From Lewinellaceae bacterium (lineage in GTDB: Bacteria > Bacteroidota > Bacteroidia > Chitinophagales > Saprospiraceae): a stretch of DNA of 64,000 nt. A model generated the notes under the pieces. That model made no database searches, had not been told where the DNA came from, and saw nothing but the letters and a program-made list of their open reading frames with translations. The number at the start of each line of letters is the position of its first letter. The first letter of the stretch is position 1. The position numbers were made by a program, and so were the translations under genes. The stretch covers positions 496,001 to 560,000 of the forward strand of contig JACJYN010000003.1 of the NCBI GenBank assembly GCA_020636095.1, written 5' to 3'. Below are positions 16,630 to 26,078 of the stretch, piece by piece.

Positions 16630-19600
16630 TTAATGCACCACTACTTTTTCCACAAATTCCCGTCCTTCCGTTTTCACCCGGATAAAATACAGGCCGGCCG
16701 GCAAGGCCGAAACATCTATGGCCCGTTCATCAACGGGAACAGCCAGGGCTGGCTCTCCCAGTTGATTGTAAACCACAACGGCTTGTACTTTCCAGGAAGG
16801 AGGAATCAGCAGATGGACACTTTGACGGGCCGGGTTGGGAAAGAGCCGGATAGCCGAGCCTCCTCCCGGCTCCTCGCCGGCGCCCAGGGCCAAGTCTCCG
16901 ATGACAATATTATCGAGAAACGCATTGTCTCCCCTGTTGTTAGGGTCAAATTCTTTGCTGAAGCCATTTCGGGTTTCGAAGCAGACTTCCACCTGGTTAC
17001 CCAGGAAGTTGGACAATCCAATCTCGTGCGTTTTCCAGGGGTCGGTCGAGAACCCTCCCGGCCGGTAGGTATCACTTACCTGTACGCCATTGATCAGCAC
17101 TCGCAGGGGGCTGCCCAAAGGACGCACGCTGCCGAAGCCGGTAAGGTAGTAGGTAGTGTAGGTTTGGCGAAGGTCGAACCGCAGGCTTGCCGCCGCCAGG
17201 TTGGATAGGTCGGCGCAGAAGCACACTTTTGCCGAAAATGCTTCATTGACCTCCCACACGTTATCTTCATCCGGGTTGACGGTTTCGCCCATCTGCCGGG
17301 CGCGTATGAAGTCTCCGCCGGTCATCTGAATGCCATAGCTGCCGGTACGTGCCGCCTGCTCGGAAAGGAAAACGTTCCCTTCCCGTGCCGCCGTAATGTA
17401 AAGGGAGTCCAGCGCCAGTTCAGCCCCTTCGAAGGTGACTCTACCTGGGTTGGTGACGGGGATGGGGTTGGACACGATCCTGCCAATGATGCTGTCATTG
17501 CCCATCAGGTAATCCGGAGCATAGGACAACCAGGCATCCAGGGTATTGCCGCCGTCTACAGGGATAATGACAGGGCTGTTGAAAGTGTAGGTGAACTGGT
17601 CGCCGCGATACAACGTATTGGGCAAAGTGGTGGTTTCGCTAACCACCGGCCCGTCGTTAAAACGGTAGAAAACTTCCAGCGTCTCATTGGCGGGCAGGGA
17701 GTCACAGCCAAAGAAACCGAACTGCACCTCTACGAGTCCTTCGTCCAGGAAACAACCGGAAAAGGGGCTGTTTACGGCGCCCAGGCCCAGGTCTGCATTT
17801 TGCTCCAGAATGTTGTCGACGGCCAGCTCAAGTGTATCATTAAAGGGCATCAGGTCTGCCTGTAGCCCGGCCCAGCAGCGCAGGCGGTGGGTGGCTGACA
17901 AGGCCAGTTCAGAGGCCGGTATCCCATAGGTATAGGCCAGGGTATCTCCTCCAACAAGACTGGAGGAGAGCGTCAGGGTATCCCAATGAACAGGGCCCTC
18001 ATCGACCTGAAATGCCATGGGGATTTTGAAACCAGCCCCGAGCTGCTCGCTGCAACCATTGTACCGAAACTGAAGGGTGATGGCCTCCTCTTCTCCGAAG
18101 CCACATTCCACCGGTGAAGGGCTGAGGATGCTCAGCAGGTTTATGTCAAAGTTGGAGCTTTCCGGCCCCATGCCGACGGCGTACCATGCCCTGGTGGTTT
18201 GCACTACTGCCTCAGAACATATACCGTAGAGGTCTTCCGCCGCTTGCAGGCTGCCCATACGGGCATCGAGGTAGCCGGAGCGGCGGCCGAGGTAGTAGCG
18301 CAGATTGTGGAAGGCGATAGCGGTGGCCATATCCACTCCAACGCCCTGAAGGCTATAGCTGTCGCCGTTATCGTTTACGCCGCTGCCCCCGTCGGCAAGC
18401 AGGTAGAACCAGTGGTTCTGCACCCCACTGTTGGTGTGCACGCCTCCGTTATCTTCACCACCGTTGATCCAGTTTTGCCCCCGGTAAGTATCGGGGTCGC
18501 CCTTCGACTTGGGGTTGGCCATATCCCGAAGGCCGTTGCCGTTGATATTGGCATCCTCCCCCATATTCCAATCCGATAATTCCGGAGCGGCCCAGAACTC
18601 GACTGCGGCGCCGAATATATCGCTGAAGGACTCGTTGAGCGCGCCGCTTTCATCCTGGTAGATCAGATCGGCGTTGAACTGGGTGATGCCATGGCCAAAT
18701 TCGTGGGCTACGATGTCCAGAGCGGCCATGGAGGAATAAGAAGTGCCGTTGCCGTCCCCAAACCGGGCCCATCCGCCCGTCCATTGGGCATTGACCCAGT
18801 TGCTGCTGTAGTGCACATAACTGATCAGAGGCATGTTCTCTCCGTCGATGCCGGTATAGTTATGTACCTGATCGAAGTAGTCAAAGGTCATCTCTGCGCC
18901 CCAGTGAGCGTCCGTAGCCGCTTCGTCCTGCTGTGCATTGACGTTGTTCCAGTAGTTGTCGTCATCGATAAAATCTTGCCGGTTATTTTCATTACTACTG
19001 GTATTGAGGTCATAAGTTTCGATGCCGCCCCCGCGGCCGGTTTCGATCAGGCGAAACCGGTTGGCGGCTACCGAATCGGTCATGATCTCCCGGGCGCCGC
19101 TGTATTTGGTTTCGGCTGTACCGGAGTGGCCGGTGTCGAATAACTGTTCCAGTTTCAAGAGCAATTCACCGGTGTATGCGTCAATAAAGAGCTGCTTACG
19201 CTCTTCGACGGGGGCTTTGGTATGTATCGTCAGGGTATAAGACAGGCGGTAATCTTCCGCCGTCTGTTGCAGCGAGGGGTCGATCAGCACCAACTCCGCC
19301 TCCGGAAAGAAAGTCGCCTTTTTGTTCCGGTTCACTTTTTGCAGCATCTGCTCGGCTGCCTCCACCTCCCACATATAAGTGGAGGCGGGCATGTAGGCCA
19401 ACGCCAGGGCCAGCGCCTCATCAGCGGTTATGGCCGGCTGTACTTCGACATCCAGCCCCCGGGGCCAGTGGCCGTTCAGGCTTTCCACTATTCCGTTTTT
19501 CTCATGGATGAATACTTCTGCATCCTGCACTTTCACGTTGCGGTGGTACAGCTGATAGCGATGGTGCACTATACCCAGTCCATCGGAAAGGGTACGGTAA

Positions 19601-19830
19601 TGGCGCAGTTCATCCAAAGAGCCGAGGCCCAATTCGGAAGCGTGCTTTCGGAGGACATCCGCTGAGCTGAGTTGAATACCTTCCAGCGGTTTCAGCCAGT
19701 TCGGCTGCCCGTTTTTGGCGTAAAAGACGGGCGGCGCTGCGGGCGCTTTCGGGCCATTCCAATGCCCTTTGAAAAAAGTAAAGCCGGATAGCCCGATCAG
19801 GGCCAGCGCGAGGAGTAGGTTTTTGATCAT
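16630..19830 (-). CDS. Secreted M4 (thermolysin-like) metalloprotease with T9SS sorting domain
   Basis: A 1066-aa exported zinc protease. Order: signal peptide (MIKNLLLALALIGLSGFTFF), FTP/PepSY propeptide (about 40-210), M4 catalytic domain with HEFGH (about 373-377) and GALNESFSDIFG supplying the third zinc ligand, then GVHTNSGVQNHWFYLL with the active-site histidine. Several beta-rich CARDB-like domains (about 580-880) precede a type A type IX secretion C-terminal domain (IRLFPNPARQSVHLL ... AGLYFIRVKTEGREFVEKVV). It should be secreted across the outer membrane and degrade extracellular protein. All catalytic residues are present. Confidence 0.92.
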   Translation of the reverse strand: MIKNLLLALALIGLSGFTFFKGHWNGPKAPAAPPVFYAKNGQPNWLKPLEGIQLSSADVLRKHASELGLGSLDELRHYRTLSDGLGIVHHRYQLYHRNVKVQDAEVFIHEKNGIVESLNGHWPRGLDVEVQPAITADEALALALAYMPASTYMWEVEAAEQMLQKVNRNKKATFFPEAELVLIDPSLQQTAEDYRLSYTLTIHTKAPVEERKQLFIDAYTGELLLKLEQLFDTGHSGTAETKYSGAREIMTDSVAANRFRLIETGRGGGIETYDLNTSSNENNRQDFIDDDNYWNNVNAQQDEAATDAHWGAEMTFDYFDQVHNYTGIDGENMPLISYVHYSSNWVNAQWTGGWARFGDGNGTSYSSMAALDIVAHEFGHGITQFNADLIYQDESGALNESFSDIFGAAVEFWAAPELSDWNMGEDANINGNGLRDMANPKSKGDPDTYRGQNWINGGEDNGGVHTNSGVQNHWFYLLADGGSGVNDNGDSYSLQGVGVDMATAIAFHNLRYYLGRRSGYLDARMGSLQAAEDLYGICSEAVVQTTRAWYAVGMGPESSNFDINLLSILSPSPVECGFGEEEAITLQFRYNGCSEQLGAGFKIPMAFQVDEGPVHWDTLTLSSSLVGGDTLAYTYGIPASELALSATHRLRCWAGLQADLMPFNDTLELAVDNILEQNADLGLGAVNSPFSGCFLDEGLVEVQFGFFGCDSLPANETLEVFYRFNDGPVVSETTTLPNTLYRGDQFTYTFNSPVIIPVDGGNTLDAWLSYAPDYLMGNDSIIGRIVSNPIPVTNPGRVTFEGAELALDSLYITAAREGNVFLSEQAARTGSYGIQMTGGDFIRARQMGETVNPDEDNVWEVNEAFSAKVCFCADLSNLAAASLRFDLRQTYTTYYLTGFGSVRPLGSPLRVLINGVQVSDTYRPGGFSTDPWKTHEIGLSNFLGNQVEVCFETRNGFSKEFDPNNRGDNAFLDNIVIGDLALGAGEEPGGGSAIRLFPNPARQSVHLLIPPSWKVQAVVVYNQLGEPALAVPVDERAIDVSALPAGLYFIRVKTEGREFVEKVVVH

Positions 19831-19951
19831 AGGGTAGTCTTTTTTGAGCGTGTTCTTTCAGCATCTAAAAGTAAACGGGAAAACTACTTTCCCTTGAAAA
19901 CTTCCGGTGCTTTCCATAGCATTTGTCATGAAAAGAGCAATTCCCGTATTC

Positions 19952-21373
19952 TTACCGAGCTTGCTTATCCCGTTGAATGACCGCTTCGATTTGATGCACC
20001 TTCAGGTTCTTGCCGATGATCTTCCGCTCCGGGTTCAGTACGTAGAGCTCGGGCGTAATGTCTACCCAGTACTTGCCGTAAATAGCGCGGTTGGTAGGGT
20101 CGAAAACGTTGACCCAGTCCATATCGTTACGGGCGATAAAGCCTTTCCATTCGGCGTCTTCGGTATCGAGCGCGATGGCGAAAACTTCCACGCCCTTGTC
20201 CTTCCATTCCCGGTAGAAACGCACCAGTTTAGGCGTTTCTTCGATGCAGTGGTCGCAGGTGGGGTTGTACATAAATACCAGGATGTAAGGCGCCTCGATT
20301 TCGTAAATGGAATAGAATTGGCCATCCGGGCCTTGGGCCTTCACGTCCGGCGCCTGCTTGCCCACCAGGCTGGCGGCCATTTCGCCGGCGCGTTTCTGAA
20401 TGGCCCAGGTTTGCAGCGAGTCCGACCAGAAGGCGCGTTCCTGGGTGATGTAATGTTCCACCATAAAAACGAAGACAGCTTCCGAATCCATCAGGGAACT
20501 CTTCGTCGGCTGGTACTGAAGGGCGATCCAGTTGACGAAGAACTTGTAGTAATCCGGGTAGTCCAGCACCTGATCCACCAGGAATTTAGCGGATGCATTA
20601 ATGGAATCCGGGTGTTGGACGGTCAGGGTTTTGATGTAACGTTGCAGTTTGTTGGCAATGACGGGGGTATGGAGCAGGCGTATGTCACTGAAGTCGACTT
20701 CCCGCCAAAAATCGGTTCGATAGAAATAAACCTGCAATGCCGTATCCAGGGCGCCATCTGGCTTAAAAACTTCACGAACTTCAGGGTTTTGTCCCGCCTT
20801 TTTGTATTGGGTAAAAAAAGCGGACGGGTATTGGCTGAAGATTTCCTCCAGGTGGGCCTTGCGCTTTTCCACCAATTCATCCAGTTCCTCTTTGGCCTTT
20901 TGGTAGGGTGGGCTACCGGGCGCCAGTTGGTCTAGGCGGGAAGAGGCTTCGGTTACCGCCGCGCTGTATTGTTCTTCAAATTTCAGGTTGCGGTAAAGCA
21001 GCTCGTTTTCCAGGCTGCCTGTGGCTTCCATGGCGGCCACCAATTCACCGGCGCGGGTTCTTAAAGAAAAGGTTTGATCTTCATCGAGCAGTAGCTGAAG
21101 AGCCTTTTTGTCGGGTAGCCAAAGGTAATACAGGCCGGCTGTGTAGGGCTCTTTGGGTTGAAAAAGCATCCGCCCTTCTCCATCCACCTGAGCCGAGTCG
21201 GCCCGAAATTGCTGGTCGGCAAAGATTCCTATCAGGTAGGCCCAGCCAGGTTGCATGCCGGTTATCTGGATGTCAATGACGGGGCTTTCCACTTGCTGCT
21301 GCTGAGGCTGGGCGGCCAATGTCTTACCGGCGAGGAGCAAGGCGATAAGTAGGGCGGAAATACATCTTGTCAT
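19952..21373 (-). CDS. Thioredoxin-like protein (DUF4369/DUF5106 type)
   Basis: A 473-aa exported protein: signal peptide (MTRCISALLIALLLAGKTLA), an N-terminal DUF4369-like beta domain (about 30-120), a helical DUF5106-like middle (about 120-330) and a C-terminal thioredoxin fold. The redox centre is CDHC at residues 373-376, preceded by YILVFMYNPT and followed by FAIALDTEDAEW. This build is common in Bacteroidota and likely works in periplasmic thiol chemistry. It lies downstream of an unknown 196-aa gene on the same strand and may share a transcript with it. Confidence 0.82.
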   Translation of the reverse strand: MTRCISALLIALLLAGKTLAAQPQQQQVESPVIDIQITGMQPGWAYLIGIFADQQFRADSAQVDGEGRMLFQPKEPYTAGLYYLWLPDKKALQLLLDEDQTFSLRTRAGELVAAMEATGSLENELLYRNLKFEEQYSAAVTEASSRLDQLAPGSPPYQKAKEELDELVEKRKAHLEEIFSQYPSAFFTQYKKAGQNPEVREVFKPDGALDTALQVYFYRTDFWREVDFSDIRLLHTPVIANKLQRYIKTLTVQHPDSINASAKFLVDQVLDYPDYYKFFVNWIALQYQPTKSSLMDSEAVFVFMVEHYITQERAFWSDSLQTWAIQKRAGEMAASLVGKQAPDVKAQGPDGQFYSIYEIEAPYILVFMYNPTCDHCIEETPKLVRFYREWKDKGVEVFAIALDTEDAEWKGFIARNDMDWVNVFDPTNRAIYGKYWVDITPELYVLNPERKIIGKNLKVHQIEAVIQRDKQAR

Positions 21374-21435
21374 CAGTCGTTTTGGGTGCTAAAAACGGAA
21401 TTTTCCGTCAAAAAGCAAAGTAAGGCGGCCTACTC

Positions 21436-22026
21436 TTACCCGGCCTGTCCGGTTTCCAGGCCATCCGCGGTGAAGTTGAGCTGGAAGCCGATCTTCTTGT
21501 TGGGTTCGTCGTCGTCGTAATCTTCCCAGTTAGTAATTTCCTGGATGAGGTCTTCCATGTGTCGGACGAAGTAGGGCTCTTTGAGCTCTTCGGGGCGGTA
21601 GATAGCGATGGTCTTGGGCGGGCGGGGCTGGCCGTAGTTTTCGATAAACGGATAGTTGATGAGTACGATGACCTTGCCGTTGAACAATTGCTGGTAGACC
21701 AGAGAGCCATTGTGTTTGATCAGGTCGCGGTTTACTTCCTCGGTGACCTTCTGAAACATGCCGCTTTTCGTGGTTCCCAGCGAGAGGACGACCGCTCCGA
21801 GGTTTTCGATCTCCGACCGGGTGACGATTTCGGCATCCAGCTTGGTCGCGGTAATGAGGTGCTGCAGGATGCTGCTGATTTTTTCGCGCAGGCTCTTTTT
21901 CCATTCCTCCCGGTATATTACCGTATTTTTCAGTACATCCTTGTACTGGTCTACTTTGCGTTGGAGGTTGAAGATTTCGGTATCCAGGGTATCCATATCG
22001 TTCTGGTTGAAGTTAAGAGAGATCAA
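21436..22026 (-). CDS. Conserved hypothetical protein, 196 aa
   Basis: Not recognised. The N-terminal 50 residues predict a coiled coil (TLDTEIFNLQRKVDQYKDVL), followed by a mixed alpha/beta part and an acidic C-terminus (NWEDYDDDEPNKK). No signal peptide or membrane segment, so it is probably cytoplasmic. An alternative start is the internal ATG at residue 11. It is 62 bases upstream of the thioredoxin-like gene on the same strand. Composition matches the neighbouring chromosome. Confidence 0.65.
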   Translation of the reverse strand: MISLNFNQNDMDTLDTEIFNLQRKVDQYKDVLKNTVIYREEWKKSLREKISSILQHLITATKLDAEIVTRSEIENLGAVVLSLGTTKSGMFQKVTEEVNRDLIKHNGSLVYQQLFNGKVIVLINYPFIENYGQPRPPKTIAIYRPEELKEPYFVRHMEDLIQEITNWEDYDDDEPNKKIGFQLNFTADGLETGQAG

Positions 22027-22085
22027 GTTAGGAGTTTGGAAATAAATAGGCTACTCAAAATGGCGCAGTTATTTTTTTCCAAACC

Positions 22086-22253
22086 CCTTAACAAGCTAGA
22101 CTTTGGACGGTCCAACGGTGAAGGCGGACACGAGCGAAGCGACTGACGGAGTAAATCGGAAATCGGAAAATTAGCGTCAAACGCCTATTTAGTGCCGTAT
22201 TCCGACTTCCGACTTCGCACTTCCGACTTACCTCCAAAGTCCAGTTAACAAGG
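22086..22253. repeat. Hairpin element L (about 168 bp)
   Basis: Ends are imperfect inverted repeats: CCTTAACAAGCTAGACTTTG at the left, and its counterpart with CAAAGTCCAGTTAACAAGG at the right. The inside holds repeated CGGAAATCGG/CCGACTTCCGACTTCG runs that pair with each other. Bases 22126-22159 match 38944-38977 at 28 of 34 positions. Non-coding. It fills the space before coaX. Confidence 0.55.
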
Positions 22254-22303
22254 TAATCATTCACAAGCGGGATAAAAAATCAGGAAAACACTATTTTCGC
22301 CTT

Positions 22304-23077
22304 ATGCTATTAGCCATTGACATCGGAAATACGAATGTGACCTTCGGCCTCGCCGAGGGGAGCCATTGGAAATACACCTGGCGGCTGCCGACGATGGCCG
22401 ATGGGGAGGCGTTGCTGTACTACGAGGTGCAGATCACCAACTATCTGCTGGAAAACGATATTGCATCGGGAGAAGTAGAACAGACGGTCATCAGCACGGT
22501 CGTCCCTGCGCTGCGCGCTACTTTTGAGGGGCTATCCTATCGCCTGTTCCGGATTCGCCCCATCGTCGTCGGCCCGGATATTTACCCCCGGCTGCGCCTG
22601 CGGGCTACCCGGCCCAACGAATTGGGCACCGACCTGTACGCTAATGCCGTGGCCGCTCATTATCTCTTCCGGCGGGATTGCATCGTCACCGATTTTGGGA
22701 CTGCCCTCACTTTCACGACCGTTAATGCAGAGGGAGAGTTGCTGGGCGTTTCCATCGCCCCCGGACTGAAAACCGCCATCTCCTCTCTATTCAACAAAAC
22801 CGCTCAGCTCCCGGAGGTGCCCCTGGAATTGCCGGATTCGGCGGTTGGTAAAAATACGGTACACGCCATTCAAAGCGGTATCCTGATCGGTTACGTGGGG
22901 CTGGTCCGGCACATGCTGCAGTCGATCCGGGCGGAGCTGGGCCCGCAGTATATCGCTATTGCGACGGGTGGGCTTTCTTCCATCCTCCATCCGCTGAAAG
23001 AAGAATTCTACAGTATCGAGCCCAACCTGACCCTCGACGGGCTGCGGCTGATTGGGGAGCAAGTGGGGAGGGGGTGA
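22304..23077 (+). CDS. coaX: Type III pantothenate kinase
   Basis: A 257-aa ASKHA-fold kinase that phosphorylates pantothenate in the first step of coenzyme A synthesis. The phosphate-1 motif is DIGNTNVTFGL (residues 5-15), the pantothenate-binding PNELGTDLYANAVAA is in the middle, and the phosphate-2/adenosine region is CIVTDFGTALTFTTVN with SIAPGL. Length is standard. Start ATG 22304 fits the family N-terminus (MLLAIDIGNT). It stands alone on this strand behind a hairpin element. Confidence 0.93.
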   Translation: MLLAIDIGNTNVTFGLAEGSHWKYTWRLPTMADGEALLYYEVQITNYLLENDIASGEVEQTVISTVVPALRATFEGLSYRLFRIRPIVVGPDIYPRLRLRATRPNELGTDLYANAVAAHYLFRRDCIVTDFGTALTFTTVNAEGELLGVSIAPGLKTAISSLFNKTAQLPEVPLELPDSAVGKNTVHAIQSGILIGYVGLVRHMLQSIRAELGPQYIAIATGGLSSILHPLKEEFYSIEPNLTLDGLRLIGEQVGRG

Positions 23078-23248
23078 TGGGGGGCTGTTGTCTGTTGGTT
23101 TACTAACAGCAACCCCCAACAAGCAACCACCCAGCCCGTGAACCATAAGCCTATCTCTTTGTTTCTTCCCTAATTATCTGGAGTGCATCTATCTCCTTTA
23201 CCAAAAGAAACGGTGCGTTTTCGTCAATTTTAAAAACAACCTATTGCA

Positions 23249-24799
23249 ATGAAATCCATGCAAACCCAGTTTACCCCTGCCGGCATCGACGATATGGCGG
23301 CTTACCTTCCGAAAATATACCTGCCTATTGAGCGACTGGCCCGGGAGCGCAACCTGGAGTACGCCAAACTCAATAAGGGCCTGGGGCTGGAAGCCATGTC
23401 AGTCGCCGATGCGCACGAAGATGTGGCGACCATGGCGGCCAATGCCGTCCTGGAATTGATGAAAAAGAACGCGCTCCGCCCTCAGGAGGTCGGCCGTATC
23501 TATATGGGTACGGAGAGCGCTGTCGATGGCTCTAAGCCGATGGCCTCCTATGTGCTGGATATGCTCACTCAATATTATGAGCCAACTTACGGCCCTGATT
23601 GCTTTCTCAATTGTGATGTGGTAGACCTCACTTTCGCCTGTATCGGCGCCGTTGACGCCTTGCAGAATACCCTCGACTGGGTAAAAGGAGGTGAAAAACG
23701 CATTGGTATCGTGGTGGGTTCGGATAATGCGAAATACGAGCTGGGCTCCGGCGGGGAATACACACAGGGCGCCGGCGCGGTTGCTTTGCTGGTGCGCCAG
23801 CACCCTCGCCTCATCGCCTTTGGCGACGCATGGGGCGTGGCTACCCGTTCCGTACATGATTTCTTCAAACCGTTGCGGACAGCAACCAAGGAAAGCCTGC
23901 TTCGGGAAGCCCTCAAGCTGGCCGGAAAGAATCCACAAGCCGCCCGGGAGGCACTCAGCAAGTTGGCCGATATGGCGCCCAACGGAGGCGTACTCACCAG
24001 CAGCGAGGCCCGTATCACCCTTCACAAGGAAACACCGGTCTTCGACGGCCCCTACTCCAATGCCTGCTACCAGGAACGCATCCGGGAAGCGCTGGAGCAC
24101 TTCGCTCCACAGGCGGGTTACGATGTGAAAAAAGAAGCTGTCTCCGGCCACTGGGACAAGCTGGTCTTTCATCTACCTTACGCCTTCCAGGCGCGGCGCA
24201 TGTTCCCGGAAGTGTACCTGATGGAAGCCAAAGCCACCGGCGGCTGGGCAGCTATGGCCAAAGAATACGGCCTGGAGGAACCCGTCCGCGAAAACTTTCC
24301 GGACGAGGAAGCCTTTGAAAAAGCCACAGCCCAGTTTTTGCGGAACATCAGCAAAACCGATGCCTACCGGATATTCGTACAGGAAAAGATAGCCGCCGGA
24401 GAGCGCGCCTCCTCCCTGGCCGGCAACCTTTATACTGCTTCCATTTTTCTGGCGCTGATGAGTACCCTGGAAACCGCTCTTGAACAAGGCCAGGAACTGG
24501 AAGGGCGGCGCTTCGGCTTCTTCTCCTACGGCAGCGGCTCCAAATCGAAAGTATTTGAAGGACAACTACAAGCCGGCTGGAAAGTAACTACCGGCCGGTT
24601 CCATCTGATGGAGCGCCTGGCGCAGCGCAGCGCCATCGATTACTACACCTACGAGCAACTTCACCGGGGGCAAGCTACCGAAAGTGCCGCGCCGGTTGAA
24701 GGCTCATTCTACCTGAAAGAAATCTGTCGGGAAAAAGGCGTCAGGGAAGGCGCCCGGACTTACGGCTGGAAAGGAACGAAAGCGGTGAAAGTGCAGTAA
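23249..24799 (+). CDS. Hydroxymethylglutaryl-CoA synthase
   Basis: A 516-aa thiolase-fold enzyme that condenses acetyl-CoA and acetoacetyl-CoA to HMG-CoA in the mevalonate route. The catalytic glutamate is in MGTESAVDGSKP (E89), the nucleophile in DLTFACIGAVDAL (C131), and the histidine region is GHWDKLVFHLPYAFQ. It is longer than most bacterial MvaS proteins (about 390-460 aa). The extra residues are in the middle (about 205-250) and at the end, so it belongs to the longer HMGCS-family group found in Bacteroidota; mvaS itself is not assigned. No other mevalonate gene lies in the window. Confidence 0.85.
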   Translation: MKSMQTQFTPAGIDDMAAYLPKIYLPIERLARERNLEYAKLNKGLGLEAMSVADAHEDVATMAANAVLELMKKNALRPQEVGRIYMGTESAVDGSKPMASYVLDMLTQYYEPTYGPDCFLNCDVVDLTFACIGAVDALQNTLDWVKGGEKRIGIVVGSDNAKYELGSGGEYTQGAGAVALLVRQHPRLIAFGDAWGVATRSVHDFFKPLRTATKESLLREALKLAGKNPQAAREALSKLADMAPNGGVLTSSEARITLHKETPVFDGPYSNACYQERIREALEHFAPQAGYDVKKEAVSGHWDKLVFHLPYAFQARRMFPEVYLMEAKATGGWAAMAKEYGLEEPVRENFPDEEAFEKATAQFLRNISKTDAYRIFVQEKIAAGERASSLAGNLYTASIFLALMSTLETALEQGQELEGRRFGFFSYGSGSKSKVFEGQLQAGWKVTTGRFHLMERLAQRSAIDYYTYEQLHRGQATESAAPVEGSFYLKEICREKGVREGARTYGWKGTKAVKVQ

Positions 24800-24866
24800 G
24801 CGTGCCGTAGATTCCATGAATACGCTCGCTTGTTTGTGAGTTATTTTTACTAATTTTATTGTGTGG

Positions 24867-24920
24867 TCTGTACGAAACAGGGCCAGCTGCCTCAAGGTCG
24901 CCAGCCCTGTTTTGTACAGA
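24867..24920 (+). repeat. Long hairpin before a lipoprotein gene
   Basis: TCTGTACGAAACAGGGC at 24867-24883 pairs with GCCCTGTTTTGTACAGA at 24904-24920: 17 bp with one G-T pair. It lies 67 bases after the HMG-CoA synthase stop and 32 before the lipoprotein ATG. It could end the upstream transcript or form a 5' leader structure; the following T tract is short. Confidence 0.6.
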
Positions 24921-24952
24921 AACTTATTTTTCACCTTAAAACCTATTTCACC

Positions 24953-25807
24953 ATGAGAAAGCCAACCTTCTTGCTGGCCGTTCTTGCCCTCCTTTCTTTC
25001 GTGGCCTGCAAACAAAACACTTCTACCGATAACACCAAGGAAGAAGCCGAAGAAGAGGCCGCCGCCAACCCGCTGGCCGGCGCCTGGAAAATGACTGCCT
25101 GGAAGCCTGCCGATTCGGAAGGACAAGTGGCCCCTGACGTTGTACAATACAAATTTTACACTGACAGCCATTTCTTTTTTGTAGGCTATGATGACAAAGC
25201 CGACACCGTTGCCCAGGCCGGCGGCGGCACCTACACCGTTGACGATGGCACTTTCACCGAAAAAATTGCCTTTGCCTCCTGGGATTCACCCAATGTCGGT
25301 ACTTCTTATACTTTTGACTTCACCGCCGGAGAGGACGGCAACACTTTCAAACAGCGCGGCGTTATGAAGTCGAATGTGGAAGGCGAACCTGATTTCCAGC
25401 TGGCCGAAGATTACGTAAAGGTAGGGCCCGCTCTGGAGCCTGCCGTTGCAGAAAAAGCGCCGGTGGGCTTGTGGAAGATTACGAAATCCCTCTACGGCGA
25501 TCAGGAAGAGGCCACCGCTCCGGCGGATAGCATGGTGATCCATAAGCTTGTCACGCCCACTCACTTTTACGTTGTTACCTATAATAAAAATACAGGTAAG
25601 CTCGACGGCATGACCTTTGGGACGTATGAAATGAAAGACGGCAAGTACGTGGAAACCGTAATGGCCACCACCCGAAGCATAGAACTCATCGATAAGATGC
25701 AGCCCTTCGAGTATGAGTATACCGGAGACAGCTTCACCCAAAAGGGCGTAATGGAGTTTACCGACGGCCCCTTTGAGTTGGAGGAATACTATACGAGAGT
25801 AGAGTAA
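24953..25807 (+). CDS. Lipoprotein with two tandem lipocalin-like domains
   Basis: A 284-aa lipoprotein (lipobox SFVACK) with an acidic linker (TKEEAEEEAAANP) and two copies of one domain. Copy 1 begins LAGAWKMTAWK and ends FKQRGVM; copy 2 begins PVGLWKITKSL and ends FTQKGVMEF. Each has the pattern LWK/AWK, then TxxHFxxVxY, then GTYxxxDGxxxE, then a G-V-M end, as in DUF4488/lipocalin-like proteins of Bacteroidota. Probably binds a small hydrophobic ligand at the outer membrane; the ligand is unknown. ATG 24953 was chosen over an upstream GTG because it gives the lipoprotein signal. Confidence 0.75.
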   Translation: MRKPTFLLAVLALLSFVACKQNTSTDNTKEEAEEEAAANPLAGAWKMTAWKPADSEGQVAPDVVQYKFYTDSHFFFVGYDDKADTVAQAGGGTYTVDDGTFTEKIAFASWDSPNVGTSYTFDFTAGEDGNTFKQRGVMKSNVEGEPDFQLAEDYVKVGPALEPAVAEKAPVGLWKITKSLYGDQEEATAPADSMVIHKLVTPTHFYVVTYNKNTGKLDGMTFGTYEMKDGKYVETVMATTRSIELIDKMQPFEYEYTGDSFTQKGVMEFTDGPFELEEYYTRVE

Positions 25808-25916
25808 GAATTTGTTGCTGGTTATTGGTTGGGGGAGCTAAATAGGGAGTGTTCGGTGTTCGGAATCCGGTAGGACGCTCTGGGAACCTGCGAAGTGAGA
25901 TACATCATCATTCCAG

Positions 25917-26054
25917 GTAACTATTCAGCCATTGGCGCCCGATGCTCATGAAAATGGGATATAAGCTTAAGCTACCGGTTTTTTGCTTAACATACCGGCC
26001 TTAAGGGCAGGCATTTGCTAACCGCTAACCGCTAAAAGCTAACTGAATAGTTAC
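25917..26054. repeat. Hairpin element G, copy 1 (138 bp)
   Basis: Perfect 12-bp terminal inverted repeats GTAACTATTCAG (25917-25928) and CTGAATAGTTAC (26043-26054). The inside includes AAAATGGGATATAAGCTTAA and short TAACCGC repeats near the right end. A second copy lies in inverted orientation at 39137-39299. Non-coding; it sits 24 bases before the head-GIN gene and may be in its leader. Confidence 0.8.
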
Positions 26055-26078
26055 TATTTCATCATAAAACCAACCATT

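Noticed and set aside
23078..23248. Possible terminator with GGGGGCTGTTG and CAACAG-CAACCCCC after coaX
   Set aside because: Pairing is partial and there is no T tract; not listed as a feature.
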